From positions 3,453,001 to 3,517,000 of the forward strand of contig NZ_LT629751.1 in the NCBI RefSeq assembly GCF_900104805.1: DNA of 64,000 bases, read 5' to 3'. The position numbers and the translations under genes are program-made. The stretch is from Pseudomonas oryzae (GTDB taxonomy: Bacteria > Pseudomonadota > Gammaproteobacteria > Pseudomonadales > Pseudomonadaceae). Under the pieces are notes generated by a model. It was not told the origin of the DNA and searched no databases. It saw only the letters and a program-made list of their open reading frames with translations. The first letter of the stretch is position 1. Each line of letters begins with the position of its first letter. Of the stretch, positions 10,076 to 17,944 are shown in pieces.

Positions 10076-10884
10076 CAGCGCGCCGTATCCAGCAGCGCGC
10101 ACAGCTTCTCGGTGGCGGCGAGCATCTGGAAGCTCGGCCGCTCGATGCCCTCGTCGGGCACCTCCCAGACCTGACCGCGCTGCACCGCGGTCAGCTGCGG
10201 CCAGTCCTGCCAGGCCGCGGCCTGGCCCGGTTCGCCGACCAGGATCACCGCCGGGTCGCGGGCCAGCACCGCCTCGACGCTGACCTGCGGCGCCGGCAGC
10301 TGCAGATCGGCGAACACGTTGCGCGCGCCGCACAGGCGCAGGGCGTCGCTGATGATCTGCCGCCCGCCGAGGGTGTACAGCGGGCGATCCCACACCTGGT
10401 AGAACACCGTGAGCGGCTCGGCACGGGCATGCCGCGCGGCCAGATCGGCGAGGCGCTGGCGCAACCGGGCGGCCAGGCGGGTGCCCTGCCCGGCATGGCC
10501 GACCGCGGCGCCGATGGTCTCGAGCTCGCCGGCCAGTTCGTCGAGGCTGTGCGGCTGGGTCTCGATCAGCGGGATGCCCAGCGCGCGGAGCTGCGCGTGC
10601 ATGGCCGGGCCGACGCTGTCCGGCCAGAGCAGGATGAGGTCCGGCTGCAGGGCGAGCAGGGCTTCCAGATTGAGCTGGCCATGCCGGCCGAGTGACGGCA
10701 GGTGGGCGAGCGCCGGCAGGCGCGGCCCGGCGTCGAGCACACCGACCAGGCGCTCGCCGGCGCCCAGCTCGACCATGATCTCGCTGAGCGAGGGGGCCAG
10801 CGCCACCACCCGCTGCGCGCCCTGCTGCGCCGCCTGCGCCAGGCCGCTGGCGAGCAGCAGGACGGCGAGCAGCAGCGGGCGCAT
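10075..10884 (-). CDS. btuF: BtuF-like cobalamin-binding periplasmic protein
   Basis: Periplasmic substrate-binding protein of the BtuF/FepB fold (269 residues), expected to accept corrinoid released by BtuB. It has a signal peptide ([18 protein letters not shown]) and the family opening RVVALAPSLSEIMVELGAG. It also has a PDLILLW segment and a C-terminal lobe containing IERPSFQMLAATEKLC. The start overlaps the stop of the upstream membrane-protein gene by one base (TGATG), so the two are coupled. No ABC permease or ATPase of the BtuCD type lies nearby, so the inner-membrane partner must be encoded elsewhere. The cobalamin assignment rests on similarity plus its facing the riboswitch-controlled receptor. 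Confidence 0.87.
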   Translation of the reverse strand: MRPLLLAVLLLASGLAQAAQQGAQRVVALAPSLSEIMVELGAGERLVGVLDAGPRLPALAHLPSLGRHGQLNLEALLALQPDLILLWPDSVGPAMHAQLRALGIPLIETQPHSLDELAGELETIGAAVGHAGQGTRLAARLRQRLADLAARHARAEPLTVFYQVWDRPLYTLGGRQIISDALRLCGARNVFADLQLPAPQVSVEAVLARDPAVILVGEPGQAAAWQDWPQLTAVQRGQVWEVPDEGIERPSFQMLAATEKLCALLDTAR

Positions 10885-11306
10885 CAGCCGAGCTGGCGCG
10901 GCAGACGGTAGAGGATGGCGATCACCACGCTGGCCAGCGCCAGCAGCAGCACGGGCACGCCGTGCAGGTCGGCGAGACGGCCGAGGGCGGCGATCCAGGC
11001 CGGCAGCATGGCGCCGAGCAGGCCGTTGCGCTGGGTGCGGGCCAAGGCTGCCCAGCCGGCGGCTTCGTCGGGAGTGTCGAGCACGCGCGCGCAGGCGATC
11101 AGCGCCAGCTTGAAACGACGGAACAGCGGCAGGCCGACGAACATCGACAGCAGCGCGGCGATGAACAGCGGCATGGCCAGCGCGGCCGGTAGCGGCGGCC
11201 GCGCCGGGCCGAAGGCGCCGAGCAGCAACAGCGGCAGCATGGCCAGCGCCAGCAGCCCCCACCAGCGACGGGCGAAGCTCAGCCGCTGCAGGCGCACCGC
11301 ACTCAT
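10884..11306 (-). CDS. Small uncharacterised membrane protein
   Basis: A 140-residue protein with about four hydrophobic segments (near residues 14-33, 40-62, 98-112 and 118-134) separated by short basic loops, suggesting an inner-membrane protein with both ends probably cytoplasmic. I do not recognise a family. It overlaps ribA upstream by four bases (ATGA) and the BtuF-like gene downstream by one base (TGATG), so all three should be translated together. That context hints at cofactor transport, but it does not resemble an ABC permease and its function is open. Confidence 0.8.
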   Translation of the reverse strand: MSAVRLQRLSFARRWWGLLALAMLPLLLLGAFGPARPPLPAALAMPLFIAALLSMFVGLPLFRRFKLALIACARVLDTPDEAAGWAALARTQRNGLLGAMLPAWIAALGRLADLHGVPVLLLALASVVIAILYRLPRQLG

Positions 11307-11914
11307 TCGTCCTCGGCCTGATGCAGGTTGCCGAGCAGGTGGCCGAGCTTGCCGGCCTTGGTCGCCAGATAGAACTTGTTGTGCGGGTTGAGTCCGCTGT
11401 GCAGCGGCACGCGCTCGGCCAGCTGGATGCCGTAGGTCTCCAGCGCCTTGAGCTTGCGCGGGTTGTTGGTCATCAGCTTGAGCTCGCGGATGCCCAGGTG
11501 GTCGAGCATCGGCCGGCACATGGCGTAGTCGCGCTGGTCGGCGCCGAAGCCCAGGCGCTCGTTGGCCTCCACGGTGTCGGCGCCGCCGTCCTGCAGCTCG
11601 TAGGCGCGGATCTTGTTGAGCAGGCCGATGCCACGCCCCTCCTGGCGCAGGTAGAGCAGCACGCCACGGCCCTCGGTGGCGATGGCGCGCAGCGCCGCCT
11701 CGAGCTGGGCGCCGCAGTCGCAGCGCAGGCTGAACAGGGCATCGCCGGTCAGGCATTCGGAGTGCAGGCGGCCGAGCACCGGTGCGCCGTCGGCCACGTC
11801 GCCCATGGTCAGGGCCACGTGCTCCTTGCCGGTGGCTTCGTCGAGAAAGCCATGCATGGTGAACACGCCAAACGGGGTTGGCAGCTTCGAAGCGGCGACA
11901 AAGACGACGGACAC
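11303..11914 (-). CDS. ribA: GTP cyclohydrolase II
   Basis: Zinc enzyme that opens GTP to 2,5-diamino-6-ribosylamino-pyrimidinone 5'-phosphate, formate and PPi, the first committed step of riboflavin synthesis. It has 203 residues. The zinc cysteines are in [17 protein letters not shown], and the catalytic RQEGRGIGL and NNPRKL motifs are intact. The start is GTG with AGGAG seven bases upstream; a TACAAT hexamer (complement of 11945-11950) is a candidate -10. It lies apart from the main rib cluster, whose RibB carries a cyclohydrolase-like domain without these cysteines. RibA is therefore the likely sole GTP cyclohydrolase II of the window. Confidence 0.97.
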   Translation of the reverse strand: MSVVFVAASKLPTPFGVFTMHGFLDEATGKEHVALTMGDVADGAPVLGRLHSECLTGDALFSLRCDCGAQLEAALRAIATEGRGVLLYLRQEGRGIGLLNKIRAYELQDGGADTVEANERLGFGADQRDYAMCRPMLDHLGIRELKLMTNNPRKLKALETYGIQLAERVPLHSGLNPHNKFYLATKAGKLGHLLGNLHQAEDE

Positions 11915-12019
11915 CGGAACACTCCTGCGAGATGTAAGGCGTCGATTGTAACAGCAGCATCGCCGAGGCGGTCAGTCGGGAATTGCATGGCAGACATGCC
12001 GGTGGAGAGCGGTCGGCCA

Positions 12020-12050
12020 GGGTCGAAAAGCCGCGCCGTGGTTTTCCGCC
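12020..12050. repeat. REP-like palindromic element, copy 2
   Basis: An imperfect palindrome in the 188-base gap between ribA and the PRPP-synthetase-like gene. Its arms GGTCGAAAAGCCGC and GTGGTTTTCCGCC share base order with the element at 5656-5684, including the central CCGCGCCG. The rest of the gap holds the ribA promoter region and nothing else I can identify. Confidence 0.5.
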
Positions 12051-12102
12051 AGCCCTGGCAAGCCGGCCGGCGGACAATCGCCGCGCGAGTTGCCCCGCCT
12101 CG

Positions 12103-13008
12103 TCACGCCGTGCCGACGCCCAGCTGCGCCAGCGCTCCGGCCAGCAGCGGCGCGACGCTGACCGCGTTGCTCGGATGGACGATGCAGTCGCTGCTCCACA
12201 CCTCGCGCACCCCGGCTGCGTGCACGCTGGCCAGCGCGTCGGCGGCGAACAGCGCGTGGGTCACCGCCACGTCCACCGAGGCGGCGCCGGCCGCCAGCAG
12301 CAGCTCGGCGGCGCGCGCCAGGGTGCGTCCGGAACTGGCCACGTCGTCGAGCAGTACCACCGCCCGGCCGCGCACGTCCAGCGCGGGCAGGGCGATGTCG
12401 ACCTGCCGGTCGCCGTGGCGCTCCTTGCTGCACACGCCGTAGTCGAAACCATGCCCGGCGGCGGCAGCCTCGATCCACTGCCGCGACTCGGCGTCCGGGC
12501 CGATCAGTAGCGGATTGGCGACCTTGCCGGCGATCAACCCGGCCAGCAGCGGTGCGCCGGACAGGCTGAGCGCCTGGCCACGGGGGATCGCCTCGCCCAG
12601 GCTGGCGATGCGGTGCAGGTGCGGATCGACGGTGATCACCGCGTCGAACAGCCTGGCGAGGAATTCGCCGACCACCCGCTGGCTGACCACCTCGCCGGGA
12701 TGGAAGGCGATGTCCTGACGCATGTAGGCCAGGTAGGGCGCCACCAGCAGCAGGCGCCGCGCACCGAGGCGGCGCGCCTCGCCGGCCGCCAGCAGCAGCT
12801 CGACCAGCTTCTCGTTGGGCCGATCGAGGCTGCGGTACAGCACCAGGGTGTCGGCCAGCGCGCCGTCCGCGCCCAGCGGCAGGCGCAGACGCAGCTCCTC
12901 GTCGGGGAAGCGGTGGCGTGCGATGCAGGCGGCCGGCAAGCCGGCTGCCGTGGCGAGGCGCAGGGCGGGGGCGGCCTCGTCGGCGAAATACAGCAGCTGG
13001 CAGCTCAT
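12103..13008 (-). CDS. PRPP-synthetase family protein (non-canonical)
   Basis: A 301-residue protein with the ribose-phosphate pyrophosphokinase fold. The N-terminal domain has FPDEELRLRL (compare F-x-D-G-E) and APYLAYMRQD (compare PYFGYARQD), then TVDPHLHR. The C-terminal domain has a KER triplet in the flexible loop and a PRPP loop VVLLDDVASSGRTL. It is shorter and more divergent than housekeeping Prs (about 315 residues), so a specialised paralogue is likely. It starts within the stop of the phosphorylase gene (TGATG). Its acceptor could be ribose 5-phosphate or a ribose bisphosphate; the sequence does not decide. Confidence 0.85.
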   Translation of the reverse strand: MSCQLLYFADEAAPALRLATAAGLPAACIARHRFPDEELRLRLPLGADGALADTLVLYRSLDRPNEKLVELLLAAGEARRLGARRLLLVAPYLAYMRQDIAFHPGEVVSQRVVGEFLARLFDAVITVDPHLHRIASLGEAIPRGQALSLSGAPLLAGLIAGKVANPLLIGPDAESRQWIEAAAAGHGFDYGVCSKERHGDRQVDIALPALDVRGRAVVLLDDVASSGRTLARAAELLLAAGAASVDVAVTHALFAADALASVHAAGVREVWSSDCIVHPSNAVSVAPLLAGALAQLGVGTA

Positions 13009-14591
13009 CAGAACTCCACGAACAGGTGCGACAGCTCGGCGGCGCTGCCGATGGCGAAGCCGGCGCTGCGCTGGCAGGCCTGGCGGGCGAACTCCAGGTC
13101 GGCGGGGAAGGCCGCGTACACGCGATACAGCGGCGCACCGGCCTCGACCCGCTCGCCGAGCTTGTGCAGCAGGTCGACGCCGGCGCCCTGCACCTTGGGC
13201 GCGCCGGCCAGACGGGCGACGCGCGCCAGGTGCAGGTTGTCGATGGCGATCACCACGCCGTCCTGCTCGGCGCACACCTCGAAGGACAGCGGCGCCAGCG
13301 CCGGAGCGTCGGGATCGAAACCGCGGCCGCCCTGGGCGGCGATGATCGCCTGCATCTTGGCCAGCGCGCGGCCGGAATCGAGGATGTCGCGGGCGATGGC
13401 GAAACCGTCGCCGCCGCGCACGTCGGGATCGAACTCGAGCATGCGCCCGGCCAGGCGCAGGGCCTTCTGGCGCAGGTCGTTGGGCGCGCGCGGATCGTTC
13501 TCCAGCACGCGCATCACGTCGCGCGCCTCCAGCACCGGACCGATGCCGCTGCCCACCGGCTGGCGGCCGTCGGTGATCACCACGTCGATGGTCAGCCCCA
13601 TGCGCGCGGCGACGAACTCGAACAGCTTGCGCAGGCGCTGCGCCTCGGGCATCGAGCGCACCTTGGCGGTCGGCCCGACCGGGATGTCCAGCACCAGGTG
13701 ACTGGAGCCGGCGGCGACCTTCTTGGACAGGATCGAGGCGACCATCTGTCCCGGCGAGTCGATCGACAGCGGCCGCTCCACCGAGATCAGCACGTCGTCG
13801 GCCGGCGACAGCTCGCTGGTGCCGCCCCAGGCCAGGCAGCCGCGGTGCTCGCGGACGATCCCCTCGAGACTGGCGAACGGCAGCTCGACGTTGGCCAGCA
13901 CCTCCATGGTGTCGGCGGTGCCGGCCGGCGAGGTGATCGCCCGCGACGAGGTCTTCGGGCAGAGCATGCCGTGCGCCGCGACGATCGGCACCACCAGCAT
14001 CGAGGTGCGGTTGCCGGGGATGCCGCCGATGCAGTGCTTGTCGACCACCGGGTGCTCGTGCCAGTCGAGGCGGCGGCCGACGGCGGTCATGGCGTCGCTG
14101 AGGAAGTACACCTCCTCGCGGTCCAGCTCGCCCTGGTTGCAGGCGACCACGAAGGCGGTCAGCTCGATCTTCGAATAGCGGTGCTCGGCGATGTCGCGGA
14201 CGATGGCGCGGAAGTCCTCGCGGGACAGGCGCTCGCCGGCGATCTTGCGGTGCAGGGCGGGGATCGACGAGGCCGGCTCGGCCTGGCAGATGCTGGCCGG
14301 ATGGCCGTTGTCGACGCCGAGCTGGGCGAAGGCATCCTCGGACAGACCGAGCTGGCCGCAATCGACGATGGCGGTGTCATCGACCACGTTGAGGCTGGCG
14401 AGGATGCGCCGGCCGTTGGCGCGCACCTCGACCTTGGACAGCGCCTGGAAGCCCTCGGCGCGGTAGATCGCGCAGTCGCGGTGCAGGTAGGCGACGTTCT
14501 CGCGGTAGGTGTCGATGGCGACCCGGTGCAGCTGCAGGGTCGCCTCGGCGCATTCGCAGGCGCTGGCGGCGATCGGCGGAGTGTTTTCCAT
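13008..14591 (-). CDS. AMP phosphorylase / thymidine phosphorylase family protein
   Basis: A 527-residue nucleoside phosphorylase II family enzyme. A domain of about 90 residues precedes the phosphorylase core, as in archaeal AMP phosphorylases and unlike classical DeoA (about 440). The core reads [14 protein letters not shown] at 184-197 and [16 protein letters not shown] at 212-227. These match the AMP-phosphorylase pattern (K-T-S-S-R-A-I-T) rather than the DeoA pattern S-G-R-G-L-G-H-T-G-G. The expected reaction is phosphorolysis of a nucleoside 5'-monophosphate to base plus ribose 1,5-bisphosphate. It is translationally coupled to the PRPP-synthetase-like gene. Substrate assignment is inference; DeoA-type activity is the alternative. 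Confidence 0.85.
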   Translation of the reverse strand: MENTPPIAASACECAEATLQLHRVAIDTYRENVAYLHRDCAIYRAEGFQALSKVEVRANGRRILASLNVVDDTAIVDCGQLGLSEDAFAQLGVDNGHPASICQAEPASSIPALHRKIAGERLSREDFRAIVRDIAEHRYSKIELTAFVVACNQGELDREEVYFLSDAMTAVGRRLDWHEHPVVDKHCIGGIPGNRTSMLVVPIVAAHGMLCPKTSSRAITSPAGTADTMEVLANVELPFASLEGIVREHRGCLAWGGTSELSPADDVLISVERPLSIDSPGQMVASILSKKVAAGSSHLVLDIPVGPTAKVRSMPEAQRLRKLFEFVAARMGLTIDVVITDGRQPVGSGIGPVLEARDVMRVLENDPRAPNDLRQKALRLAGRMLEFDPDVRGGDGFAIARDILDSGRALAKMQAIIAAQGGRGFDPDAPALAPLSFEVCAEQDGVVIAIDNLHLARVARLAGAPKVQGAGVDLLHKLGERVEAGAPLYRVYAAFPADLEFARQACQRSAGFAIGSAAELSHLFVEF

Positions 14592-14719
14592 GGGGCGAAC
14601 CTGGGGATGTCGGTTCCCCGACTATGCCGCCGCACGGGCGCAGGCGGCAAGTCGACCAAAGCCCTCCCGCCTCCCGTGCGGGAGCCGGCAGACCAGGCGC
14701 AGCGGGGGCGCGGCCGGCC

Positions 14720-15364
14720 TCAGTGCTTGGCCTGCAGGCGCAGCACGCCCTGCTCCTCGCGCCAGCCGACGCGGTTGAGGAAGCTCATGCCGAGCAGCAC
14801 GTCGGTGGGCGAGCCACCGGCGATGACCGCCGCCTCGACGCCGAGTACCTCCAGGCTGCCGACCTTGACGCGGTCGAGGGTCAGGCGCCAGGCCGGCACC
14901 ACGCCGCCGGCGGTGTTGACCTGCATCGGCTGGCCACGGCTCTTGTAGTCGAGGCCGAGGCGCTTGGCCTGGGCCTCGTTCATCGCCACCGAGGAGGCCC
15001 CGGTGTCGACCAGGAACTGCACGTTCTGGCCGTTGATCGAGCCCGCCGTCCAGTAGTGGCCGCCCATGCCGCGGGCGATGCTCAACTGCTGGCGCTGCGG
15101 CTCGGCGTAGCCATCGGCGCTGTATTCGCGCGACAGCCCGTAGCTCCTGTCCACGCCATCCACGCGCAGCACCGCGCCGCGGGCGTCGGCGCTGACCAGG
15201 GTGACGCCGGCCGGCCCCGGCTGGCCGACCTTGAGCAGCTGGCGCTGGCCGTCGACACTGACCACCGCGGCACCGGGAAACAGGCCGACGACCTGGACCA
15301 GGGGCGCGGCCGCCAGCGGTGCGGCGCACAGCAGGGGCAGGCAGAACGCCAGTAAACCTCGCAT
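14720..15364 (-). CDS. Secreted/periplasmic retropepsin-like aspartic protease
   Basis: A 214-residue protein with a signal peptide (MRGLLAFCLPLLCAAPLAAA) and a C-terminal single-lobe aspartic protease domain of the clan AA, TIGR02281-like type. The catalytic DTGAS is in QFLVDTGASSVAMN near residue 122, and the second-half motif LLGMSFLNR is present. Such enzymes act as dimers; the substrate is unknown. GGAG lies eight bases before the ATG. It follows pgpA by about 90 bases on the same strand. In the 128 bases between it and the phosphorylase gene I see only a small GC-rich inverted repeat near 14664-14684. Confidence 0.88.
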   Translation of the reverse strand: MRGLLAFCLPLLCAAPLAAAPLVQVVGLFPGAAVVSVDGQRQLLKVGQPGPAGVTLVSADARGAVLRVDGVDRSYGLSREYSADGYAEPQRQQLSIARGMGGHYWTAGSINGQNVQFLVDTGASSVAMNEAQAKRLGLDYKSRGQPMQVNTAGGVVPAWRLTLDRVKVGSLEVLGVEAAVIAGGSPTDVLLGMSFLNRVGWREEQGVLRLQAKH

Positions 15365-15455
15365 GACAAATCTCCTTTTTGTCTCCCGCTCCGCCGTGCG
15401 GAACGGCTGGGGGAGAGAAACGGCCCGACGCGCCGCTCTCCCGGTCAGCGGCGCT

Positions 15456-15950
15456 TCAGCCGAGCAACCCGGCCAGTCCCTGCAGCAGCAGGAAGGCGCC
15501 GACGCCGGCGAGCAGGTCGTCGAGCATGATGCCGACGCCGCCGTGCACGTGGCGATCGGCCCAGCTGATCGGCCAGGGCTTCCAGATATCCAGCAGGCGG
15601 AACAGCAGGAAACCGGCCAGCAGCCAGAGCCAGCCGGGCGGTGCCAGCCAGCAGGTGATCCAGATACCGACGATCTCGTCCCAGACGATGCCGCCGTGGT
15701 CGTGCACGCCGAGATCGCGGGACACCTTGCCACACAGCCAGCAGCCGAACAGCGAACCGAGCAGCAGGATCAGCGCGTAGCCCCAGTCCGGCAGCAGTTG
15801 CAGCAGCGGCACGAACAGCAGGCCGACCAGGGTGCCCCAGGTACCCGGCGCCTTGCGCATAGCCCCGGAACCGAAGCCGAAGGCGATGAACTGCCAGGGG
15901 TCGCGCCAGATCGAGTCCGGCGCCACGTCGGGGCGCTCAGGCTTGCTCAT
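15456..15950 (-). CDS. pgpA: Phosphatidylglycerophosphatase A
   Basis: Inner-membrane lipid phosphatase that removes the phosphate from phosphatidylglycerol phosphate to make phosphatidylglycerol. It has 164 residues with about three to four hydrophobic helices. The family N-terminus GFGSGAMRKAPGTWGTL, the central VWDEIVGIW, and FRLLDIWKPWPI followed by GGVGIMLDDLLAG are all conserved. The start at 15950 lies inside the 3' end of thiL, a 14-base overlap, so the genes are tightly coupled. thiL-pgpA is a conserved gammaproteobacterial order. Confidence 0.97.
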   Translation of the reverse strand: MSKPERPDVAPDSIWRDPWQFIAFGFGSGAMRKAPGTWGTLVGLLFVPLLQLLPDWGYALILLLGSLFGCWLCGKVSRDLGVHDHGGIVWDEIVGIWITCWLAPPGWLWLLAGFLLFRLLDIWKPWPISWADRHVHGGVGIMLDDLLAGVGAFLLLQGLAGLLG

Positions 15951-16920
15951 CGCCGCCTCCGAAATGCTGGTAGCCGCCGGCGGCGGGGGTGATGTCGCGC
16001 CCCGCGCCATCGACCAGGCGCACGCCGCTGCCCGCCTCGGCGTGGCCGATCACATGGAAGTCATGGCCGCTGGCCACCAGGGCCGGCAGAGCCGCCGGCG
16101 GCAGGGTGAAGGCCAGCACGTAGTCGTCGCCGCCGCTCAGCGCCAGCTGCAGGGCCCGCCGCTCGCCGGCCGCCGCGCGCAGGGCGGGACTGAGCGGCAC
16201 CAGCGCGGCCTCGATGAGCAGGCGCACGCCCGACGCCTCGGCGATGTGCCCGCAGTCGGCGAGCAGGCCGTCGGAGACGTCCAGCGCCGCGCTGGCCAGG
16301 CCGCGCAGGGTCTGGCCGAGGGCCAGCTGCGGCTGCGGCGTCCAGTAGCGCGCCAGCAGCTGCGCATCCGCCGCACCGTGCGCCCCGCGCTCGCCGAGCA
16401 CCAGCGGCAACGCCGCGGCGGCCTCGCCGGTCGCCCCGCCGATGCACAGCAGGTCGCCGGGACGCGCACCCGCGCGCAGCAGCGCCTGCCCGGCGGGCAG
16501 CCGGCCGAACACCGTGACGTTGATGTTGAGCGGACCACGGGTGGTGTCGCCACCGATCAGGGCCAGACCGCAGGCCCGCGCCATGACGTCGAGGCCGCGG
16601 GCGAAGCCCTCCAGCCAGACGGGATCGGCGGCGGGCAGGGTCAGCGCCAGGGTGAAGCCGAGCGGCGCCGCGCCCATGGCGGCGAGATCGCTGGCGGCGG
16701 CGGCCAGCACGCGCTGGGCGAGCAGGCTGGGATCGTGACGTTCGGGGAAGTGCACCCCGGCGACCTGGGTGTCGGTGGATACCGCCAGCTGCTCGCCGGG
16801 CGGCAGCTGCAGCAGCGCGCAGTCGTCGCCGATGCCGCGCGCCACGCCGGAGGCCGGCGCGGCGCAGGCGGCCGCGGCGAAGAACTGACGGATCAGCGCG
16901 AATTCGCCGAGACCGGCCAT
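15937..16920 (-). CDS. thiL: Thiamine-monophosphate kinase
   Basis: ATP-dependent kinase converting thiamine monophosphate to the active cofactor thiamine diphosphate in the cytoplasm. It has 327 residues. The PurM-like fold motifs are present: GIGDDCALL, STDTQVAGVHF, SDLAAMGA, GGDTTRG and SDGLLADCGHI, then SGGDDYVL. It lies 10 bases after nusB and overlaps pgpA, continuing the ribH-nusB-thiL order. Dxs in this window makes DXP, a precursor of the thiamine thiazole ring, so the two connect metabolically. Confidence 0.97.
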   Translation of the reverse strand: MAGLGEFALIRQFFAAAACAAPASGVARGIGDDCALLQLPPGEQLAVSTDTQVAGVHFPERHDPSLLAQRVLAAAASDLAAMGAAPLGFTLALTLPAADPVWLEGFARGLDVMARACGLALIGGDTTRGPLNINVTVFGRLPAGQALLRAGARPGDLLCIGGATGEAAAALPLVLGERGAHGAADAQLLARYWTPQPQLALGQTLRGLASAALDVSDGLLADCGHIAEASGVRLLIEAALVPLSPALRAAAGERRALQLALSGGDDYVLAFTLPPAALPALVASGHDFHVIGHAEAGSGVRLVDGAGRDITPAAGGYQHFGGGDEQA

Positions 16921-16930
16921 GGGCGCGGGA

Positions 16931-17407
16931 TCAGCTGCGCTTGCCGCGCACTTCGGCGCCGCGCAGGCGCGGGGCCAGCTTGTCGAGCACGCCGTTGACG
17001 AACTTGTGGCCGTCGGTGGCGCCGTAGACCTTGGCCAGTTCGATGCCTTCGTTGATCACCACCCGGTAGGGCACGTCGACGCGGTTGCGCATCTCGTAGG
17101 TGGACAGGCGCAGGATCGCCAGTTCGACCGGATCGATCTCTTCCAGCGGGCGATCGAGGCAGGGCGCGAAGGCTTCGTCCAGCTCGGACTTCAGGCGCGG
17201 CACGCCGTGCAGGATCTCGTGGAAGTAAGCGCCGTCGACATCGCTGAAGTCATTGTCGGTGCGGAACTGCGCTTCGATCTCGTTGAGCGACTGGCCGGCC
17301 ATCTGCCAGGAGTACAGCGCCTGCAGGGCCAGACTGCGCGCCTTCTGGCGCATGGCGATCTTGTTCGGCTTGGCGGGCTTGCCGGCCGGCTTGTCGTGCT
17401 CGCTCAC
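16931..17407 (-). CDS. nusB: Transcription antitermination factor NusB
   Basis: RNA-binding protein that, with NusE (ribosomal protein S10), NusA and NusG, drives antitermination on rRNA operons. It has 158 residues. The conserved [16 protein letters not shown] opening and the C-terminal [16 protein letters not shown] and [10 protein letters not shown] motifs are clear. The start is GTG at 17407, overlapping the ribH stop as GTGA. The N-terminus is extended by a Lys-rich stretch ([13 protein letters not shown]), as in other Pseudomonas. Its partner S10 is encoded at 48762-49073 in the same window. Confidence 0.97.
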   Translation of the reverse strand: MSEHDKPAGKPAKPNKIAMRQKARSLALQALYSWQMAGQSLNEIEAQFRTDNDFSDVDGAYFHEILHGVPRLKSELDEAFAPCLDRPLEEIDPVELAILRLSTYEMRNRVDVPYRVVINEGIELAKVYGATDGHKFVNGVLDKLAPRLRGAEVRGKRS

Positions 17408-17880
17408 TTGGCCTCCAGCTGCGCCAGCAGGCTGACCATTTCCAGGGCGGACAGCGCGGCTTCGGCGCCCTTGTTGCCGGCCTTGGTGCCGGAGCGCTCG
17501 ATGGCCTGCTCGATGGAGTCGACGGTCAGCACGCCGAAGGCGACCGGCACGCCGAACTGCAGGGACACCTGGGCCAGGCCCTTGGTGCACTCGCCGGCCA
17601 CGTACTCGAAGTGCGGGGTGCCGCCGCGGATCACCGCGCCGAGGGCGATGATGGCGTCGAACTCACCGCGCTGGGCGACCTTCTGCGCCACCAGCGGGAT
17701 CTCGAAGGCGCCCGGCGCGCGGATGATGGTCAGCTCGCTCTCGCTGACGCCGTGACGCACCAGCGCGTCGATGGCGCCCTGCACCAGGCTCTCGACGACG
17801 AAGCTGTTGAAACGGCCGACCACCAGGGCGTAACGGCCTTTGGGGGCGATGAAGGTACCTTCGATGGTCTTCAGGGTCAT
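17404..17880 (-). CDS. ribH: 6,7-dimethyl-8-ribityllumazine synthase
   Basis: Penultimate riboflavin enzyme: condenses 5-amino-6-ribitylaminouracil with 3,4-dihydroxybutanone 4-phosphate to lumazine, in an icosahedral or pentameric shell. It has 158 residues. Visible are [12 protein letters not shown], the [13 protein letters not shown] substrate loop, [16 protein letters not shown], and the GTKAGNKG phosphate site. It follows ribB after 64 bases that hold a hairpin (17904-17923), and it overlaps the nusB start by four bases. Confidence 0.98.
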   Translation of the reverse strand: MTLKTIEGTFIAPKGRYALVVGRFNSFVVESLVQGAIDALVRHGVSESELTIIRAPGAFEIPLVAQKVAQRGEFDAIIALGAVIRGGTPHFEYVAGECTKGLAQVSLQFGVPVAFGVLTVDSIEQAIERSGTKAGNKGAEAALSALEMVSLLAQLEAK

Positions 17881-17903
17881 GGGACGGATTCCAGATAAAG
17901 AGC

Positions 17904-17923
17904 CGGGGCGCCGATGCGCCCCG
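17904..17923 (-). repeat. Intergenic hairpin between ribB and ribH
   Basis: An 8-bp perfect stem (CGGGGCGC / GCGCCCCG) with a 4-base loop, followed on the - strand by GCTCTTTATC. It could act as a weak attenuator or an mRNA stability element; the T tract is short and interrupted. Confidence 0.5.
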
Positions 17924-17944
17924 CAGAGTTATGCACAGGAAGAG

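Noticed and set aside
10884-12077. A 397-residue - strand frame joining the membrane protein to upstream sequence over ribA
   Set aside because: Only its last 140 codons look like a protein. The rest is a shadow of ribA, and the real start overlaps the ribA stop as ATGA.
14592-14719. Terminator between the aspartic protease and the phosphorylase gene
   Set aside because: The small CTCCCGC/GCGGGAG repeat has no T tract and a GC-rich loop that can pair in several ways; the evidence is too weak to call.
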